This document shows positions 44,350 through 55,452 of a stretch of DNA of 64,000 nucleotides, piece after piece. The position numbers and the translations under genes were made by a program. The notes under the pieces were generated by a model. That model was not told where the DNA came from, searched no databases, and saw only the letters and a program-made list of their open reading frames with translations. Source of the stretch: Haemophilus sputorum CCUG 13788 (GTDB lineage Bacteria; Pseudomonadota; Gammaproteobacteria; Enterobacterales; Pasteurellaceae); assembly GCF_000238795.1 (NCBI RefSeq), contig NZ_AFNK01000001.1:31382-95381 (forward strand), read 5' to 3'. Position 1 is the stretch's first letter. Each line of letters starts with the position of its first letter.

Positions 44350-47055
44350 ATGACTATTGAAATTTTTTCTCATGATGAGCTTCATCCTTTAGTAGATATT
44401 GAGCAATTTGAACAAGAGCTAAAAGATATAATTCAATATGAACGTTATAAACAAAATGTGAAGGTATTTTTTATTAATAATCCTAGGATTAAGGGATTAG
44501 TTAATACAGATATTGATTTGCTTCTGATTATTGCTTTAGAAAATAAAGATAGATGTTTCTATAAATTAAAAAATTATTCAGCTATTAGCAACAATGAAAT
44601 AGAAAATAATAATTTTCCTCGTGATATTTATTTTAACAACCTAATCATCCCTATTAAGTTTATAGATTATTTAGAAAATGTTCAAAAACCTGAAATAGAT
44701 GGTAAAATTAATTTTCTTTATACAGATAAATATGAGGAGAATATTGGTCAATATACTAAGGAATTATTTTTTCAAACTAAAAAATATCTTGAAAGTATTT
44801 GGAAAGAACATCAATTAAAATTAATAGATAAAGATGGTTCTTTAACTAAGTTTAACATTTTCCCTAATCCGATTGTTTGGGTAATTAGTCCTAATCATGC
44901 ACAATATGATTTTACTAGACCTAATTTTATTTATGCGTATAAATTTGGTTTTAAAGAATTGGATGCCTATTTCAGATTCTCTCCTCTTTTGTCTAATTCA
45001 TTTACCTCTAATTATCATTGGTCTAAAGAAAGAAATAATCATGAGGCTTATAATATTATAGATACGCATATTGACTTGCTTAAAGAACAGATTGAAAAAG
45101 ATAATAAAATTGGTTCTTTAACAAAAAAGAAAATAGATAGAATAAATAAACAATATGCTGAAGATCTTGATATTTATAATAGATTTTTATTAGAAAGAAA
45201 AGAGGAAATTAATGACCATATTGAAGATGACTTTTTTCTTTCTTCCGATACTAATCTTAAAAAGAAAAAAATAATGAACCTTCCTGAAAGGGTAAGGGCA
45301 AAAAATGAATTAAATAAGAATTTAATTATTATTAGTGGGAAGGCCGGTTCAGGCAAAACTTTCGAAATGATGTCGTTAATTAAGAAATCTTATGAAGAAT
45401 CTAAAAAAGGAGATTGTAATGGGGTTAGTGGTTATTATTTGACTTATAATAAATTGCTAGCAAATGATGTTAAGATTATTAGAGATAATTATCAAGGAAA
45501 AGAAAAAGAAAAAGGAAAACCAAAAACAGTAATAAAAACTATTCATAAGTATTTCTATGATCTGACAGATAGCATAAGAATACTTCATATTATGAATCAA
45601 TCCAGAATATTAGAGTTACAAGGAATACAAGATAAACGTTATTTATTAATTAAAGATCACGATTCTGATATACCTGACGAAACCTGGGATATAGGGACAA
45701 GAGAATTTTTTCTTAGATGGAAAGAAAAATATTCAAAAGATTCTAAAGACTCGAAAGATTCTAAAGACTCGAAATATTCTAAAGACTCGAAATATTCTAA
45801 AGCTTTAGCTGATTATGTTAATAAAATTAAGAAAGCTATTGAAAGAAAACTGGAAAAGGAAGTCTTTTTAACTGATTATTATCAAGTACTACGTTATTTC
45901 ATGCTAGCAATAAAAGCTCCAGAGAGGCTTTATACAATTTTAAATATTGATTCAATGTCAGATGAAGATTGGTATAGAGCAATTAAAAGAAAAGATAAAG
46001 TCTATCCTAAAACAGTAAAGGGATTCTCAGAGTTATGTAACAGGGCAATAGGTTCATCAGTAAGTCGAGGGCGAGTTTTGTTTATAGATGAAGCACAAGA
46101 TTGCCATCCATTAGAAAGAGATATTTTTCTTAGTTTATGGAAAAATAAAAATATTGTTGTTTGTACTGGTGGTAGAGAACAGCTAATACGACATAATATA
46201 GAATGCAATTGGAAATATAATGATGAGGAAAATAAAGTCATTTATAATATAATTGAGATTCAAAAAAGAAATAGAACATTTAGATTAAAACAAAATATTG
46301 TTAATTTATGCAATTTTATTGCTAATGAGTTTCAGATTAATTTGGATTTGAGTGCAATTCGTTCAGATAAAGATTACGGTACAGTAATTATAGAAATGCA
46401 AGATCCTAACTATACTAAGCTCGAACGGGTAGTTAATAAGTTAATAACTGTGGGTAAAGATAATGGGTTATCAAATTATGAGAGTATCTTATTTCTAGAA
46501 GAATCAGATTCTAATTTATTTCTAGAAGAATCAGATTCTAATTTATTTCTAGAAGAACCAGATTCTAATTTATATCTAGAATCAGGTATTACGGTGGATG
46601 CTAATAATAATATCCTTCTTTCTTCAAAGAAAAATAAATATTCTAGATTATCTGAATTAACAAAAATTGCTGAAGATGAATTATTTCTACATAAGCAAAA
46701 TAAAAAAAAGGATATTCAAGAAGATAGTGAAGATTATAATTTCATTCAAGATGAGGAGAATGAGCCTACACAAAATACTTACCGGGGTATTTTTTATGAA
46801 TCTTGTCGGGGGCTGGAGGCATGGTCAGTCATCTGCTTAGACCTAGACACTTTTTATCAACGAAAGAAAAATGAAGAAATTGCAGCAAGCTATATGAGTG
46901 ATGATCTTTTTTTAACAGAAGATGAACGTAGAACAAAATATGCAGCAACATGGGTTTTAATGGCATTGACTAGACCACTTGATACGCTTTATGTGCATAT
47001 CCGTGATCCTGATTCTGAGCTAGGTAAAATATTTCAGAAATATTTGGATCAATAA
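44350..47055 (+). CDS. UvrD-like SF1 helicase/ATPase with unknown N-terminal domain; putative defence protein
   Basis: 901 residues, strikingly rich in Lys, Asn and Ile with matching AT-rich DNA, inserted alone between rplS and menB. Superfamily 1 motifs: Walker A GKAGSGKT (330-337), Walker B LFIDEAQD (577-584), VVCTGGREQLIR in place of motif III, QKRNRTFRLKQNIVNLCNFI (motif IV), SCRGLEAWSVICLDLD (motif V) and AATWVLMALTRPLDTLYV (motif VI, about 872). The N-terminal 300 residues have no family I recognise; NTDIDLLLII (Asp56) followed by FYKLKNY (70-76) could be a degenerate PD-(D/E)XK nuclease core. Two in-frame tandem repeats lie between the motifs. GACTT is a weak start site. Similar nuclease-helicase single proteins (for example Nhi) defend against phage; function here is inferred. 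Confidence 0.7.
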   Translation: MTIEIFSHDELHPLVDIEQFEQELKDIIQYERYKQNVKVFFINNPRIKGLVNTDIDLLLIIALENKDRCFYKLKNYSAISNNEIENNNFPRDIYFNNLIIPIKFIDYLENVQKPEIDGKINFLYTDKYEENIGQYTKELFFQTKKYLESIWKEHQLKLIDKDGSLTKFNIFPNPIVWVISPNHAQYDFTRPNFIYAYKFGFKELDAYFRFSPLLSNSFTSNYHWSKERNNHEAYNIIDTHIDLLKEQIEKDNKIGSLTKKKIDRINKQYAEDLDIYNRFLLERKEEINDHIEDDFFLSSDTNLKKKKIMNLPERVRAKNELNKNLIIISGKAGSGKTFEMMSLIKKSYEESKKGDCNGVSGYYLTYNKLLANDVKIIRDNYQGKEKEKGKPKTVIKTIHKYFYDLTDSIRILHIMNQSRILELQGIQDKRYLLIKDHDSDIPDETWDIGTREFFLRWKEKYSKDSKDSKDSKDSKYSKDSKYSKALADYVNKIKKAIERKLEKEVFLTDYYQVLRYFMLAIKAPERLYTILNIDSMSDEDWYRAIKRKDKVYPKTVKGFSELCNRAIGSSVSRGRVLFIDEAQDCHPLERDIFLSLWKNKNIVVCTGGREQLIRHNIECNWKYNDEENKVIYNIIEIQKRNRTFRLKQNIVNLCNFIANEFQINLDLSAIRSDKDYGTVIIEMQDPNYTKLERVVNKLITVGKDNGLSNYESILFLEESDSNLFLEESDSNLFLEEPDSNLYLESGITVDANNNILLSSKKNKYSRLSELTKIAEDELFLHKQNKKKDIQEDSEDYNFIQDEENEPTQNTYRGIFYESCRGLEAWSVICLDLDTFYQRKKNEEIAASYMSDDLFLTEDERRTKYAATWVLMALTRPLDTLYVHIRDPDSELGKIFQKYLDQ
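45730..45803 (+). repeat. In-frame 9-bp tandem repeat inside the helicase gene
   Basis: About seven consecutive copies of AAAGA(T/C)TC(T/G) or the variant AAATATTCT encode a Ser-Lys-Asp/Tyr run (SKDSKDSKDSK, then SKYSK). The unit is a multiple of three, so copy changes alter protein length without shifting the frame. Confidence 0.9.
46489..46585 (+). repeat. In-frame 27-bp tandem repeat inside the helicase gene
   Basis: Three units of 27 bases (46489-46515, 46516-46542, 46543-46569) plus a partial fourth encode LFLEESDSN repeated; unit three differs by one base giving Pro for Ser, unit four is diverged (LYLE). Each unit carries TCTAGA. Near-identity means recent expansion. Confidence 0.92.
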
Positions 47056-47201
47056 AATTGATATAATATAAAGCTTTGGAATAATCATAATTTTTTTGTG
47101 AAATTTATATTTCGAATTATAAAAATAAGGATTGAACCAATAATTGTTGTTAAAGGTACTGTACTACGGAATAATTAAAGCCTGGTGTGATTTGTTCGAT
47201 T

Positions 47202-47318
47202 ATGAATGCGTGTTTAGAGCTACTCACTGAATTTCATAGGCCAGAATTTGATTATATCCGTTCCATTGAAGCGATTATTAAATCCGAAACTAGCATTCAC
47301 TTAAAGCTGTATGTTTAA
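47202..47318 (+). other. Short open frame, probable relic, between helicase gene and menB
   Basis: The 379 bases between the helicase stop and menB contain a 38-codon frame (MNACLELLTEFHRPEFDYIRS...) with no ribosome-binding site. A second frame over 47155-47225 (YYGIIKAWCDLFDYECVFRATH) also looks protein-like. Together they suggest a decayed gene end, but I cannot name a family. The rest of the gap is AT-rich with a USS dyad and the menB promoter. Confidence 0.3.
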
Positions 47319-47322
47319 TCAC

Positions 47323-47364
47323 AAGCGGTCTAATTTGTAAAAAAATTTGCAAATTAGACCGCTT
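47323..47364. terminator. USS-dyad terminator upstream of menB
   Basis: AAGCGGTCTAATTTG (47323-47337) pairs perfectly with CAAATTAGACCGCTT (47350-47364); 12-base loop of mostly A and T, then TCTCTT. Probably ends transcription from the accessory gene. Confidence 0.7.
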
Positions 47365-47368
47365 TCTC

Positions 47369-47397
47369 TTCGACCGCTTCTCAAATTCAGCTATAAT
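47369..47397 (+). promoter_or_regulatory. menB promoter
   Basis: TTCGAC (47369-47374), 17-base spacer, perfect TATAAT (47392-47397), 38 bases before menB. A third uptake core (GACCGCTT) overlaps the -35 edge. Confidence 0.6.
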
Positions 47398-47434
47398 TGA
47401 TCGAATTTTTTACACTGATGAAAGGAATTTTTTC

Positions 47435-48292
47435 ATGCAAAATCCAAAAGATGATGTACTTTATGCTCCAGTTCAATGGGTTGATCACAGCGAAGGTTAT
47501 ACTGATATTCTTTACCATAAATCAGTTGACGGTATTGCAAAAATTACGATTAACCGCCCGGAAGTGCGTAATGCATTCCGTCCACAAACGGTAAAAGAGA
47601 TGATTCAAGCTTTTTCAGATGCACGTTTTGATGAAAAAGTAGGTGTAATCGTATTAACTGGTCAGGGCGAACATGCGTTCTGTTCTGGCGGTGACCAAAA
47701 AGTGCGTGGTGACTACGGCGGTTATAAAGATGATAGCGGCGTACATCATTTAAACGTGTTGGATTTCCAACGTGATATTCGTACTTGTCCGAAACCAGTT
47801 GTTGCGATGGTTGCAGGCTATGCAATCGGTGGCGGTCATGTGTTACATATGATTGCAGACTTAACTATTGCGGCAGAAAATGCGGTATTTGGTCAAACTG
47901 GCCCGAAAGTTGGTTCATTTGATGGCGGTTGGGGTGCAAGCTATATGGCTCGCATCGTTGGTCAGAAAAAAGCGCGTGAAATTTGGTTCTTATGCCGTCA
48001 ATATAATGCACAAGAAGCATTAGAAATGGGTTTAGTTAATACTGTTGTGCCTTATGCGGATTTAGAAAAAGAAACCGTGCGTTGGTGCCGTGAAATGTTG
48101 CGTAATAGCCCGATTGCATTACGTTGCTTAAAAGCGGCATTAAATGCAGACTGTGATGGCCAATCTGGTTTACAAGAATTAGCGGGTAATGCGACCATGT
48201 TGTTCTATATGACAGAAGAAGGTCAAGAAGGTCGTAACGCATTTAATGAAAAACGTGCGCCAGACTTCAGCAAATTCAAACGCAATCCATAA
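47435..48292 (+). CDS. menB: 1,4-dihydroxy-2-naphthoyl-CoA synthase
   Basis: Crotonase-fold enzyme (285 residues, same as E. coli) closing the naphthoquinone ring in menaquinone synthesis. [20 protein letters not shown], the oxyanion segment [51 protein letters not shown] and the C-terminal FSKFKRNP are conserved. GAAAGGAA precedes the start. Monocistronic, away from menD-menH. Confidence 0.97.
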   Translation: MQNPKDDVLYAPVQWVDHSEGYTDILYHKSVDGIAKITINRPEVRNAFRPQTVKEMIQAFSDARFDEKVGVIVLTGQGEHAFCSGGDQKVRGDYGGYKDDSGVHHLNVLDFQRDIRTCPKPVVAMVAGYAIGGGHVLHMIADLTIAAENAVFGQTGPKVGSFDGGWGASYMARIVGQKKAREIWFLCRQYNAQEALEMGLVNTVVPYADLEKETVRWCREMLRNSPIALRCLKAALNADCDGQSGLQELAGNATMLFYMTEEGQEGRNAFNEKRAPDFSKFKRNP

Positions 48293-48308
48293 TAAACTTC
48301 CTTGATAA

Positions 48309-48352
48309 CAAGCGGTTGGATTTTGCGAATTTTTTGCAAAATTCGACCGCTT
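48309..48352 (+). terminator. USS-dyad terminator after menB
   Basis: AAGCGGTTGGATTTTGC and GCAAAATTCGACCGCTT pair with two mismatches; 10-base T-rich loop. Confidence 0.6.
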
Positions 48353-48375
48353 ACTTTTAAATAAGATTGTACTCT

Positions 48376-50784
48376 ATGCCTAATACTGAACGCCTAGAAC
48401 AAGACGAACAACTTGAACAGCCTGTTAAGCAAACTAAGCGTGCTTATTTATTAAATACGGTAGTGAAGCTAATGATCGTTGTAGTGGCATTTATCACGTT
48501 TTATGCGATCTATTTGGATGGGAAAATCCGCGCAAAAATGGATGGTAAAACTTGGGAATTGCCAGCGGAAGTTTATGCTCGTATTGAGAGCATTAGTATT
48601 GATGATAATTTGACGCTTGAACAAGTCAAAACCGCTTTATTAGATAATGGTTATCGCCAAGTTTCTCAAATTGCAACACCAGGGGATTTCAAAATTGAAG
48701 ATGATACTCTCGTGATGTTGCGTCGTGCTTTTGCGTTCCCAGAAACGCCTGAAGCGCAGCGGGTACTTCGTTTGCGTTTTACTCAAGATAAGCTGTCACA
48801 TATTGAAGATTTGGTGCAAGGTAAGTTGGTTGAAAGCTTCCGTCTGGACCCAAAATTGATTGCAATGTTGCATTCAGATAGCGATGAAGAGCGCCAAGCG
48901 CTTCGTTTGCAACAATATCCTTATTTCCTGATTCAAGCTTTGTTATTAACGGAAGATAAACGTTTTTATCAGCACGATGGGATTAGCCCGATGGGGATCG
49001 CACGTGCGTTAATGGCAAACTATCAAGCCGGTCGAACCGTACAAGGTGCAAGTACGCTAACTCAACAGTTGGTGAAAAATATCTTCTTAAGTAGTGAAAA
49101 ATCGTTAAGCCGTAAGGTCAATGAAGCCTTAATGTCACTGATTTTAGATTATCGCTACGATAAAAACCGTATTCTAGAAACGTATCTCAATGAAATTTAT
49201 TTAGGGCAAAATGGTAGCTATCAAGTGCATGGCTTTGCGCTAGCGAGTCAGTTCTATTTTGGGCGTCCAATTCAGGAAATCACGCCTTCACAAATGGCAC
49301 TATTGGTGGGAATGGTAAAAGGCCCTTCATTGTATAATCCATGGCGTAGTCCTCAAGCTGCGATGGATCGTCGTAATGTGGTATTAAAATTATTGGAAGA
49401 AAATGGCGCGATTACATCAGACGAATATCAATTCTTAGTCAAACAGCCATTAGGGGTAAAAGAAAAAGGCTCGATTTACCGTCAACAACCCGCATTTATG
49501 CAGGTGTTAAGCCAAGATTTAAAAAATGAATTAGGTGAAAATAAAGTTGCCCAGTTATCTGGTGCAAAGATTTTTACTACGCTTGATCGTAAACAGCAGC
49601 GTTCAGCAGAACAAGCCGTGATTAACGGATTGGAAGAGTTAGAAGCTACGGATAAACGGATTAAAGATCTACAATCTGCGATTGTGGTCGCTGAATATAA
49701 AACTGGTAAGGTGCGTGCAGTAGTGGGTGACCGCTTAACACAGTTCGCAGGTTTTAACCGTGCGTTGCAATCGCGCCGTCAGATTGGCTCTTTGGTAAAA
49801 CCGTCGATTTATGCCATTGCGCTCTCTGACCCGAAAAATTTCCGTCTAAACACGCCGATCAACAATAAACCCATTACCATCCAAGTGAAAGGTTCGGCAC
49901 CTTGGACACCGAAAAACTATGATAAACGCTTTAGTGGCTCGGTAATGTTAATGGACGCGCTTGTTCGTTCTTTGAATATCCCAACGGTAAATATTGGGAT
50001 GAAGGTTGGGCTGAAAAAAGTGATCGCCAAACAAAAAGAGATGGGCTGGGATAATGTAGATATTCCAACATATCCTTCTATGTTACTTGGGGCTTACTCA
50101 ATTTCGCCTTATGATGTAACAAAATCTTATCAGGTGTTAGCAAATTCTGGCTTAAAAACACCACTGACAACGATTGAGTCGATTACTGCTTTTGATGGTT
50201 CACAGATTTATCAGCGTGATATTGAAGAAGTGAGTGAACAAGTTTTACCACCAGAAGCTGCGATTCAAACGCTTTATGCTATGCAACAAGTGGTTGAACG
50301 CGGTACAGCGCGTAGTCTTCAAAATGAGTTTGCGCATTTGAAATTGGCGGGAAAAACCGGGACAACCAATAACGCACGTGATACATGGTTCGTTGGTGTT
50401 GATGGTGAAAATGTGACGACCGTTTGGCTAGGTAAAGATAACAACAGTGACACCTACTTAACAGGTTCAAGTGGTGCATTATATGTGTATAAAGCTTATT
50501 TACATCGTGCGTCACCAACGGTATTCCGCTTGCCAAAATCAGCCAATCTGCAATGGGTGGGGATTAACGGCTTTGGCACAATTAACTGTGACCCAAATCG
50601 CCAAATTCCAATGTGGCGAGACCAAGGGCAACGTTATTGCACCAGTGCAGGTAACGTCGTAGAAAGTAAACCAAGTGTATTAAATGCCATCTCATTAGGA
50701 AAATCTAAAACAGAAAACACCACAGCCGATGTTTCTGAAGATCAACAAGCGATTCCGAATGAAGAAATTGCCCCAACTGAATAA
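48376..50784 (+). CDS. mrcB: Penicillin-binding protein 1B, bifunctional
   Basis: 802 residues from the ATG at 48376 (the TTG nine bases upstream is less likely). One membrane anchor (about 27-46), a UB2H domain that would contact the lipoprotein LpoB, glycosyltransferase GT51 with TEDKRFYQHDGISPMGIARA and GASTLTQQLVKN, then transpeptidase with SLVKPS (SxxK), SLN and KTGTTN motifs. Polymerises and cross-links peptidoglycan. The C-terminal tail is long, acidic and low-complexity. Confidence 0.95.
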   Translation: MPNTERLEQDEQLEQPVKQTKRAYLLNTVVKLMIVVVAFITFYAIYLDGKIRAKMDGKTWELPAEVYARIESISIDDNLTLEQVKTALLDNGYRQVSQIATPGDFKIEDDTLVMLRRAFAFPETPEAQRVLRLRFTQDKLSHIEDLVQGKLVESFRLDPKLIAMLHSDSDEERQALRLQQYPYFLIQALLLTEDKRFYQHDGISPMGIARALMANYQAGRTVQGASTLTQQLVKNIFLSSEKSLSRKVNEALMSLILDYRYDKNRILETYLNEIYLGQNGSYQVHGFALASQFYFGRPIQEITPSQMALLVGMVKGPSLYNPWRSPQAAMDRRNVVLKLLEENGAITSDEYQFLVKQPLGVKEKGSIYRQQPAFMQVLSQDLKNELGENKVAQLSGAKIFTTLDRKQQRSAEQAVINGLEELEATDKRIKDLQSAIVVAEYKTGKVRAVVGDRLTQFAGFNRALQSRRQIGSLVKPSIYAIALSDPKNFRLNTPINNKPITIQVKGSAPWTPKNYDKRFSGSVMLMDALVRSLNIPTVNIGMKVGLKKVIAKQKEMGWDNVDIPTYPSMLLGAYSISPYDVTKSYQVLANSGLKTPLTTIESITAFDGSQIYQRDIEEVSEQVLPPEAAIQTLYAMQQVVERGTARSLQNEFAHLKLAGKTGTTNNARDTWFVGVDGENVTTVWLGKDNNSDTYLTGSSGALYVYKAYLHRASPTVFRLPKSANLQWVGINGFGTINCDPNRQIPMWRDQGQRYCTSAGNVVESKPSVLNAISLGKSKTENTTADVSEDQQAIPNEEIAPTE

Positions 50785-50793
50785 TTGGAAAAT

Positions 50794-50829
50794 AAATTAG
50801 GCTAATCGAATGATTAGCCTAATTTTTTT
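50794..50829. terminator. Terminator between convergent mrcB and galK
   Basis: AAATTAGGCTAATC - GAAT - GATTAGCCTAATTT, 14-bp perfect stem with T run on the plus strand and A run for the minus strand. A further uptake core lies at about 50865-50874. Confidence 0.85.
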
Positions 50830-50878
50830 ATGTGATTAACAGTTTGCAAATTTTTCCCAAAATTTGACCGCTTGCAAT

Positions 50879-52036
50879 TTAAGATACCACGCTCACACCT
50901 TGTGAAGCGGTGCAAACATAGAAAGATGGCGTTAAACCTGTTTGTTTTTGGTAGTTATCTTCAATGATTTTACGCACGGCTTCTACTTTATCGTGTGGGG
51001 CTAGGGCAACGATACAACCGCCGAAACCGCCGCCAGTCATCCGTGCGCCGCCATTTTTCCCGATCACTAATTGCGCCAATTCTACCAGGTAGTCAATTTG
51101 TGGCACGGTAATTTCAAAATCATCACGCATAGAATCATGTGATTGCCCCATCAATTCCCCTAAACGGCTGAGATCGTTATGTTTCAGTGCTTCAACTGCA
51201 TCAAGAACACGTTGATTTTCGGTAACAACATGTCTAGCGCGTTTAGCCACAACAGGATCTAACGCAGTTAATTCAGCTTCTTTGGCTTTAAATTCGTTGA
51301 CTGAAACATCACGCAATGCTTTGACACCAAAAAATTGTGCAGCTTGTTCGCATTGTTGGCGGCGAGTATTGTATTCGCCAGTCACTAAATCATGTGGAAC
51401 GTTAGAGTTCACAATAATTACAGAAACATCTTGTGGAACTGGAGTTGGCAGGGTTTCTAGGCTACGGCAGTCAATCATCAAAAGATGATCTTTTTGACCT
51501 AATGCGGAAATGAGTTGATCCATATTACCACAGTTTGCACCAACAAATTGGTTTTCAGCTTGTTGCCCAATGAGTGCAATATCAGTATGTGTTAGCGGTA
51601 ATTGTCCAAGTTGTTGGCAGAATTTACCTACAGATACTTCCAATGCTGCAGAAGAGCTTAAACCTGAAGAAAGTGGCACATTACCAGAAATGACAATATT
51701 CGCACCTTGTTTGAAATCAGGACAACGTGCTTGAATAAATTTCACCACACCACGGACATAGTTTGCCCATTTATGTCTGCTTTGAGTAATGGATTCAGCT
51801 AAAGAAAACTCATCTTTTGCATTTAAGTCGGCAGCATAGACTTTCCAAGTTGCGTCTTCTCTCGGTGTGCCGGTAACCGCAGTACCAAAGTTAATCGCAC
51901 AAGGCATAACGAAACCATCATTATAATCAGTGTGTTCACCGATAATATTTACGCGCCCTGGTGCATAAACTGTTAACGTAGGAGCTTGATGGTAAAGTTC
52001 TTGGTATTTTTGCTGCGCTTGTTGAATTGGGGTCAT
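50879..52036 (-). CDS. galK: Galactokinase
   Basis: 385-residue GHMP kinase, phosphorylates galactose in the Leloir pathway. [18 protein letters not shown] (sugar binding), [14 protein letters not shown] (ATP loop) and [16 protein letters not shown] (third motif) are intact. Eighteen bases after galT on the same strand, AAGGAT before the start. galM, which follows galK in H. influenzae, is not next to it here. Confidence 0.97.
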   Translation of the reverse strand: MTPIQQAQQKYQELYHQAPTLTVYAPGRVNIIGEHTDYNDGFVMPCAINFGTAVTGTPREDATWKVYAADLNAKDEFSLAESITQSRHKWANYVRGVVKFIQARCPDFKQGANIVISGNVPLSSGLSSSAALEVSVGKFCQQLGQLPLTHTDIALIGQQAENQFVGANCGNMDQLISALGQKDHLLMIDCRSLETLPTPVPQDVSVIIVNSNVPHDLVTGEYNTRRQQCEQAAQFFGVKALRDVSVNEFKAKEAELTALDPVVAKRARHVVTENQRVLDAVEALKHNDLSRLGELMGQSHDSMRDDFEITVPQIDYLVELAQLVIGKNGGARMTGGGFGGCIVALAPHDKVEAVRKIIEDNYQKQTGLTPSFYVCTASQGVSVVS

Positions 52037-52054
52037 ATTACTTATCCTTTTAAA

Positions 52055-53104
<1,050 letters not shown>

Positions 53105-53117
53105 CTATTCCTCACAT

Positions 53118-53187
53118 TGTAATCGGTTACATTTCTAGCCGAACAAGATACGGGAAATTATTAGAAAAAACTGTGATATAGCTCACA
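53118..53187. promoter_or_regulatory. galT/galR control region: GalR operator and CRP site
   Basis: TGTAATCGGTTACA (53118-53131) fits the GalR operator core (half-sites around CG), only 17 bases upstream of galT. TGTGATATAGCTCACA (53172-53187) is a near-consensus CRP site. A second, weaker operator-like GTAAGCGGTTAA lies at about 53199-53210 before the repressor gene. Predicts cAMP-dependent activation and galactose induction. Confidence 0.75.
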
Positions 53188-53274
53188 AAAATGAAATGTA
53201 AGCGGTTAATTTTTGGGATTTTTTTGCAAAATGATCTATGATTAAACGATATTATTTTCTGCGGAGAAATCATC

Positions 53275-54276
53275 ATGACGACAATTAGAGATGTAGCTGA
53301 ATTAGCTCAAGTTTCTGTTGCTACGGTTTCGCGAGTATTGAATCACCATTCAGCCGTTAGCAATAAAGCTCGTGTGGCTGTTGAATCTGCGATGGCGCAA
53401 CTTAATTATCAGCCAAACGCGAATGCCCAAGCATTAGCAGTGCAATCGACTGATACCATTGGTGTGGTGGTTACCGATGTGACAGACCCATTTTTTGCTA
53501 TTTTAGTTAAAGCGGTGGATCATGTTGCAGAAGAATATAATAAGACGATTTTAATCGGTATTGGGTATCACCACGCAGATAAAGAGCGAAAAGCAATTGA
53601 TACGTTATTACGTAAACGGTGTGGGAGTATGGTGGTTCATTCCAAAGCTTTATCTGATGATGAATTGCGACAATATTTAAGTCAGCATGAAGGAATGGTG
53701 ATTATCAATCGGGTAATTAAAGGTTTTGAACACCGTTGTGTGAGTTTAGATAATCGTCAAGGGACATATCTTGCAACAGAAATGCTGATTCAACATGGAC
53801 ATCAGCATATCGCTTATATTGGTTCTAATCATAAAATTTTAGATGAATTCGAGCGAGAAAGCGGTTATTTACAAGCCTTAAAAGCACATAATTTACCTGT
53901 GTTAGACCAATCGATGGTGCATCATACGCCAGACTTTGAAGGCGGCGAAAAAGCGATGATTGATTTATTAAGTTATAACAAGAATCTTACTGCAATCGTA
54001 GCTTATAACGATTCAATGGCGGCAGGCGCCATTTCAGTGTTACATGAAAATAATATCGCTGTACCAAGTCAGTGTTCGATTATTGGTTTTGATGATATGC
54101 CGATTGCTCGTTACTTGATTCCTAAACTAACTACTATTCGGTATCCTATTGATTTAATGGCAAATTATGCTGCTAAGCTAGCACTGAGTTTAGCGCATAA
54201 AGAGATTAAACCACCACCATTTATTCAATTTAATCCCACTTTAGTTCGGCGTTTTTCAGTAGAAACACACCGGTAA
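53275..54276 (+). CDS. galR: LacI-family galactose repressor (GalR/GalS type)
   Basis: 333 residues: helix-turn-helix [33 protein letters not shown] with hinge helix [11 protein letters not shown], then a periplasmic-binding-like sugar domain ([39 protein letters not shown]). Its position between galTK and mglBAC, with matching operators on both sides, marks it as the local regulator. GalR versus GalS cannot be told with one paralogue visible. Confidence 0.92.
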   Translation: MTTIRDVAELAQVSVATVSRVLNHHSAVSNKARVAVESAMAQLNYQPNANAQALAVQSTDTIGVVVTDVTDPFFAILVKAVDHVAEEYNKTILIGIGYHHADKERKAIDTLLRKRCGSMVVHSKALSDDELRQYLSQHEGMVIINRVIKGFEHRCVSLDNRQGTYLATEMLIQHGHQHIAYIGSNHKILDEFERESGYLQALKAHNLPVLDQSMVHHTPDFEGGEKAMIDLLSYNKNLTAIVAYNDSMAAGAISVLHENNIAVPSQCSIIGFDDMPIARYLIPKLTTIRYPIDLMANYAAKLALSLAHKEIKPPPFIQFNPTLVRRFSVETHR

Positions 54277-54278
54277 AA

Positions 54279-54381
54279 TGTGATCTAGTTCACAAAATTT
54301 GATTTTTCTTTGTATTTTTTTGTAAACGTTTTCATATTTGTGAGGTGGATCACATTTTAAAAATAGGTTGTTCAGTATCAT
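54279..54381 (+). promoter_or_regulatory. mgl promoter region: two CRP sites and a GalR operator
   Basis: CRP site 1 TGTGATCTAGTTCACA (54279-54294) starts two bases after the repressor stop. GalR operator TGTAAACGTTTTCA (54321-54334). CRP site 2 TGTGAGGTGGATCACA (54339-54354). TATCAT (54376-54381) is the likely -10; a start near 54388 would put CRP site 2 at about -41.5, a class II activator position. The layout is very like the E. coli mgl promoter. Confidence 0.8.
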
Positions 54382-54440
54382 AGTGCGCAAAAGGTACAAC
54401 CTCTTTTACTTACCTCAGTATTCCAAACAGGAGCGTTATT

Positions 54441-55430
54441 ATGAAAAAAACAGCTATTTTAAGTGCAATCGCGTTAGCAGTTGGTTTTGCAACTGCAGCA
54501 CAAGCCGCAGATACCCGTATCGGTGTAACCATTTACAAATATGATGATAACTTTATGTCTTTAATGCGTAAAGAAATCAATAAAGAAGCAAAAGCGTTAA
54601 ATGATGTTGAGTTGCTCATGAATGACTCTCAAAATGCGCAATCTATCCAAAATGACCAAGTAGATGTATTGCTTTCTAAAGGTGTAAAAGCATTAGCAAT
54701 TAACTTAGTTGACCCAGCTGCTGCACCAACCATCATTGGTAAAGCAAAACCAGATAACATTCCTGTTGTGTTCTTTAATAAAGACCCAGGCGCAAAAGCA
54801 ATTGGTTCTTATGAAAATGCTTATTATGTAGGTACTGACCCGAAAGAATCAGGCATTATCCAAGGTGATTTAATCGCAAAACAATGGAAAGCCAACCCAG
54901 CTTTAGACTTAAATAAAGACGGTAAAATCCAATATGTATTATTAAAAGGCGAACCGGGTCACCCTGATGCAGAAGCTCGTACTAAATATGTTGTAGAGCA
55001 ATTAAACGCAAAAGGTATTCAAACCGAACAACTCTTTATTGATACTGGTATGTGGGATGCTGCAATGGCAAAAGACAAAGTTGATGCATGGTTATCTAGC
55101 TCTAAAGCTAATGAGATTGAAGTGATTATCTCTAATAACGATGGTATGGCAATGGGTGCATTAGAAGCAGCACGCGCACATGGTAAACAATTACCGATTT
55201 TCGGTGTGGATGCTTTACCTGAAGTGTTACAGTTAATCAAAAAAGGTGAAATTGCAGGTACTGTATTAAATGATGGCGTTAACCAAGGTAAAGCTGTAGT
55301 TAACTTAGCCAACAACCTCTCTCATGGAAAACCTGCCACGGAAGGTACCAAATGGGAATTAAAAGATCGTGTTGTACGCATCCCTTATGTAGGCGTTGAC
55401 AAAGACAATCTTTCTGAATTCTTAAAATAA
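54441..55430 (+). CDS. mglB: Galactose/glucose-binding periplasmic protein
   Basis: 329 residues with a clear signal peptide ([22 protein letters not shown], cleaved before ADTRIG). Binding-protein fold with the calcium loop DLNKDGKIQ typical of the enteric galactose-binding protein, [21 protein letters not shown] and GVDALPEV for sugar contacts. It feeds MglAC and may also serve galactose sensing. GGAGCG precedes the start. Confidence 0.97.
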   Translation: MKKTAILSAIALAVGFATAAQAADTRIGVTIYKYDDNFMSLMRKEINKEAKALNDVELLMNDSQNAQSIQNDQVDVLLSKGVKALAINLVDPAAAPTIIGKAKPDNIPVVFFNKDPGAKAIGSYENAYYVGTDPKESGIIQGDLIAKQWKANPALDLNKDGKIQYVLLKGEPGHPDAEARTKYVVEQLNAKGIQTEQLFIDTGMWDAAMAKDKVDAWLSSSKANEIEVIISNNDGMAMGALEAARAHGKQLPIFGVDALPEVLQLIKKGEIAGTVLNDGVNQGKAVVNLANNLSHGKPATEGTKWELKDRVVRIPYVGVDKDNLSEFLK

Positions 55431-55452
55431 TTAAATAATATTTATCGTATTG

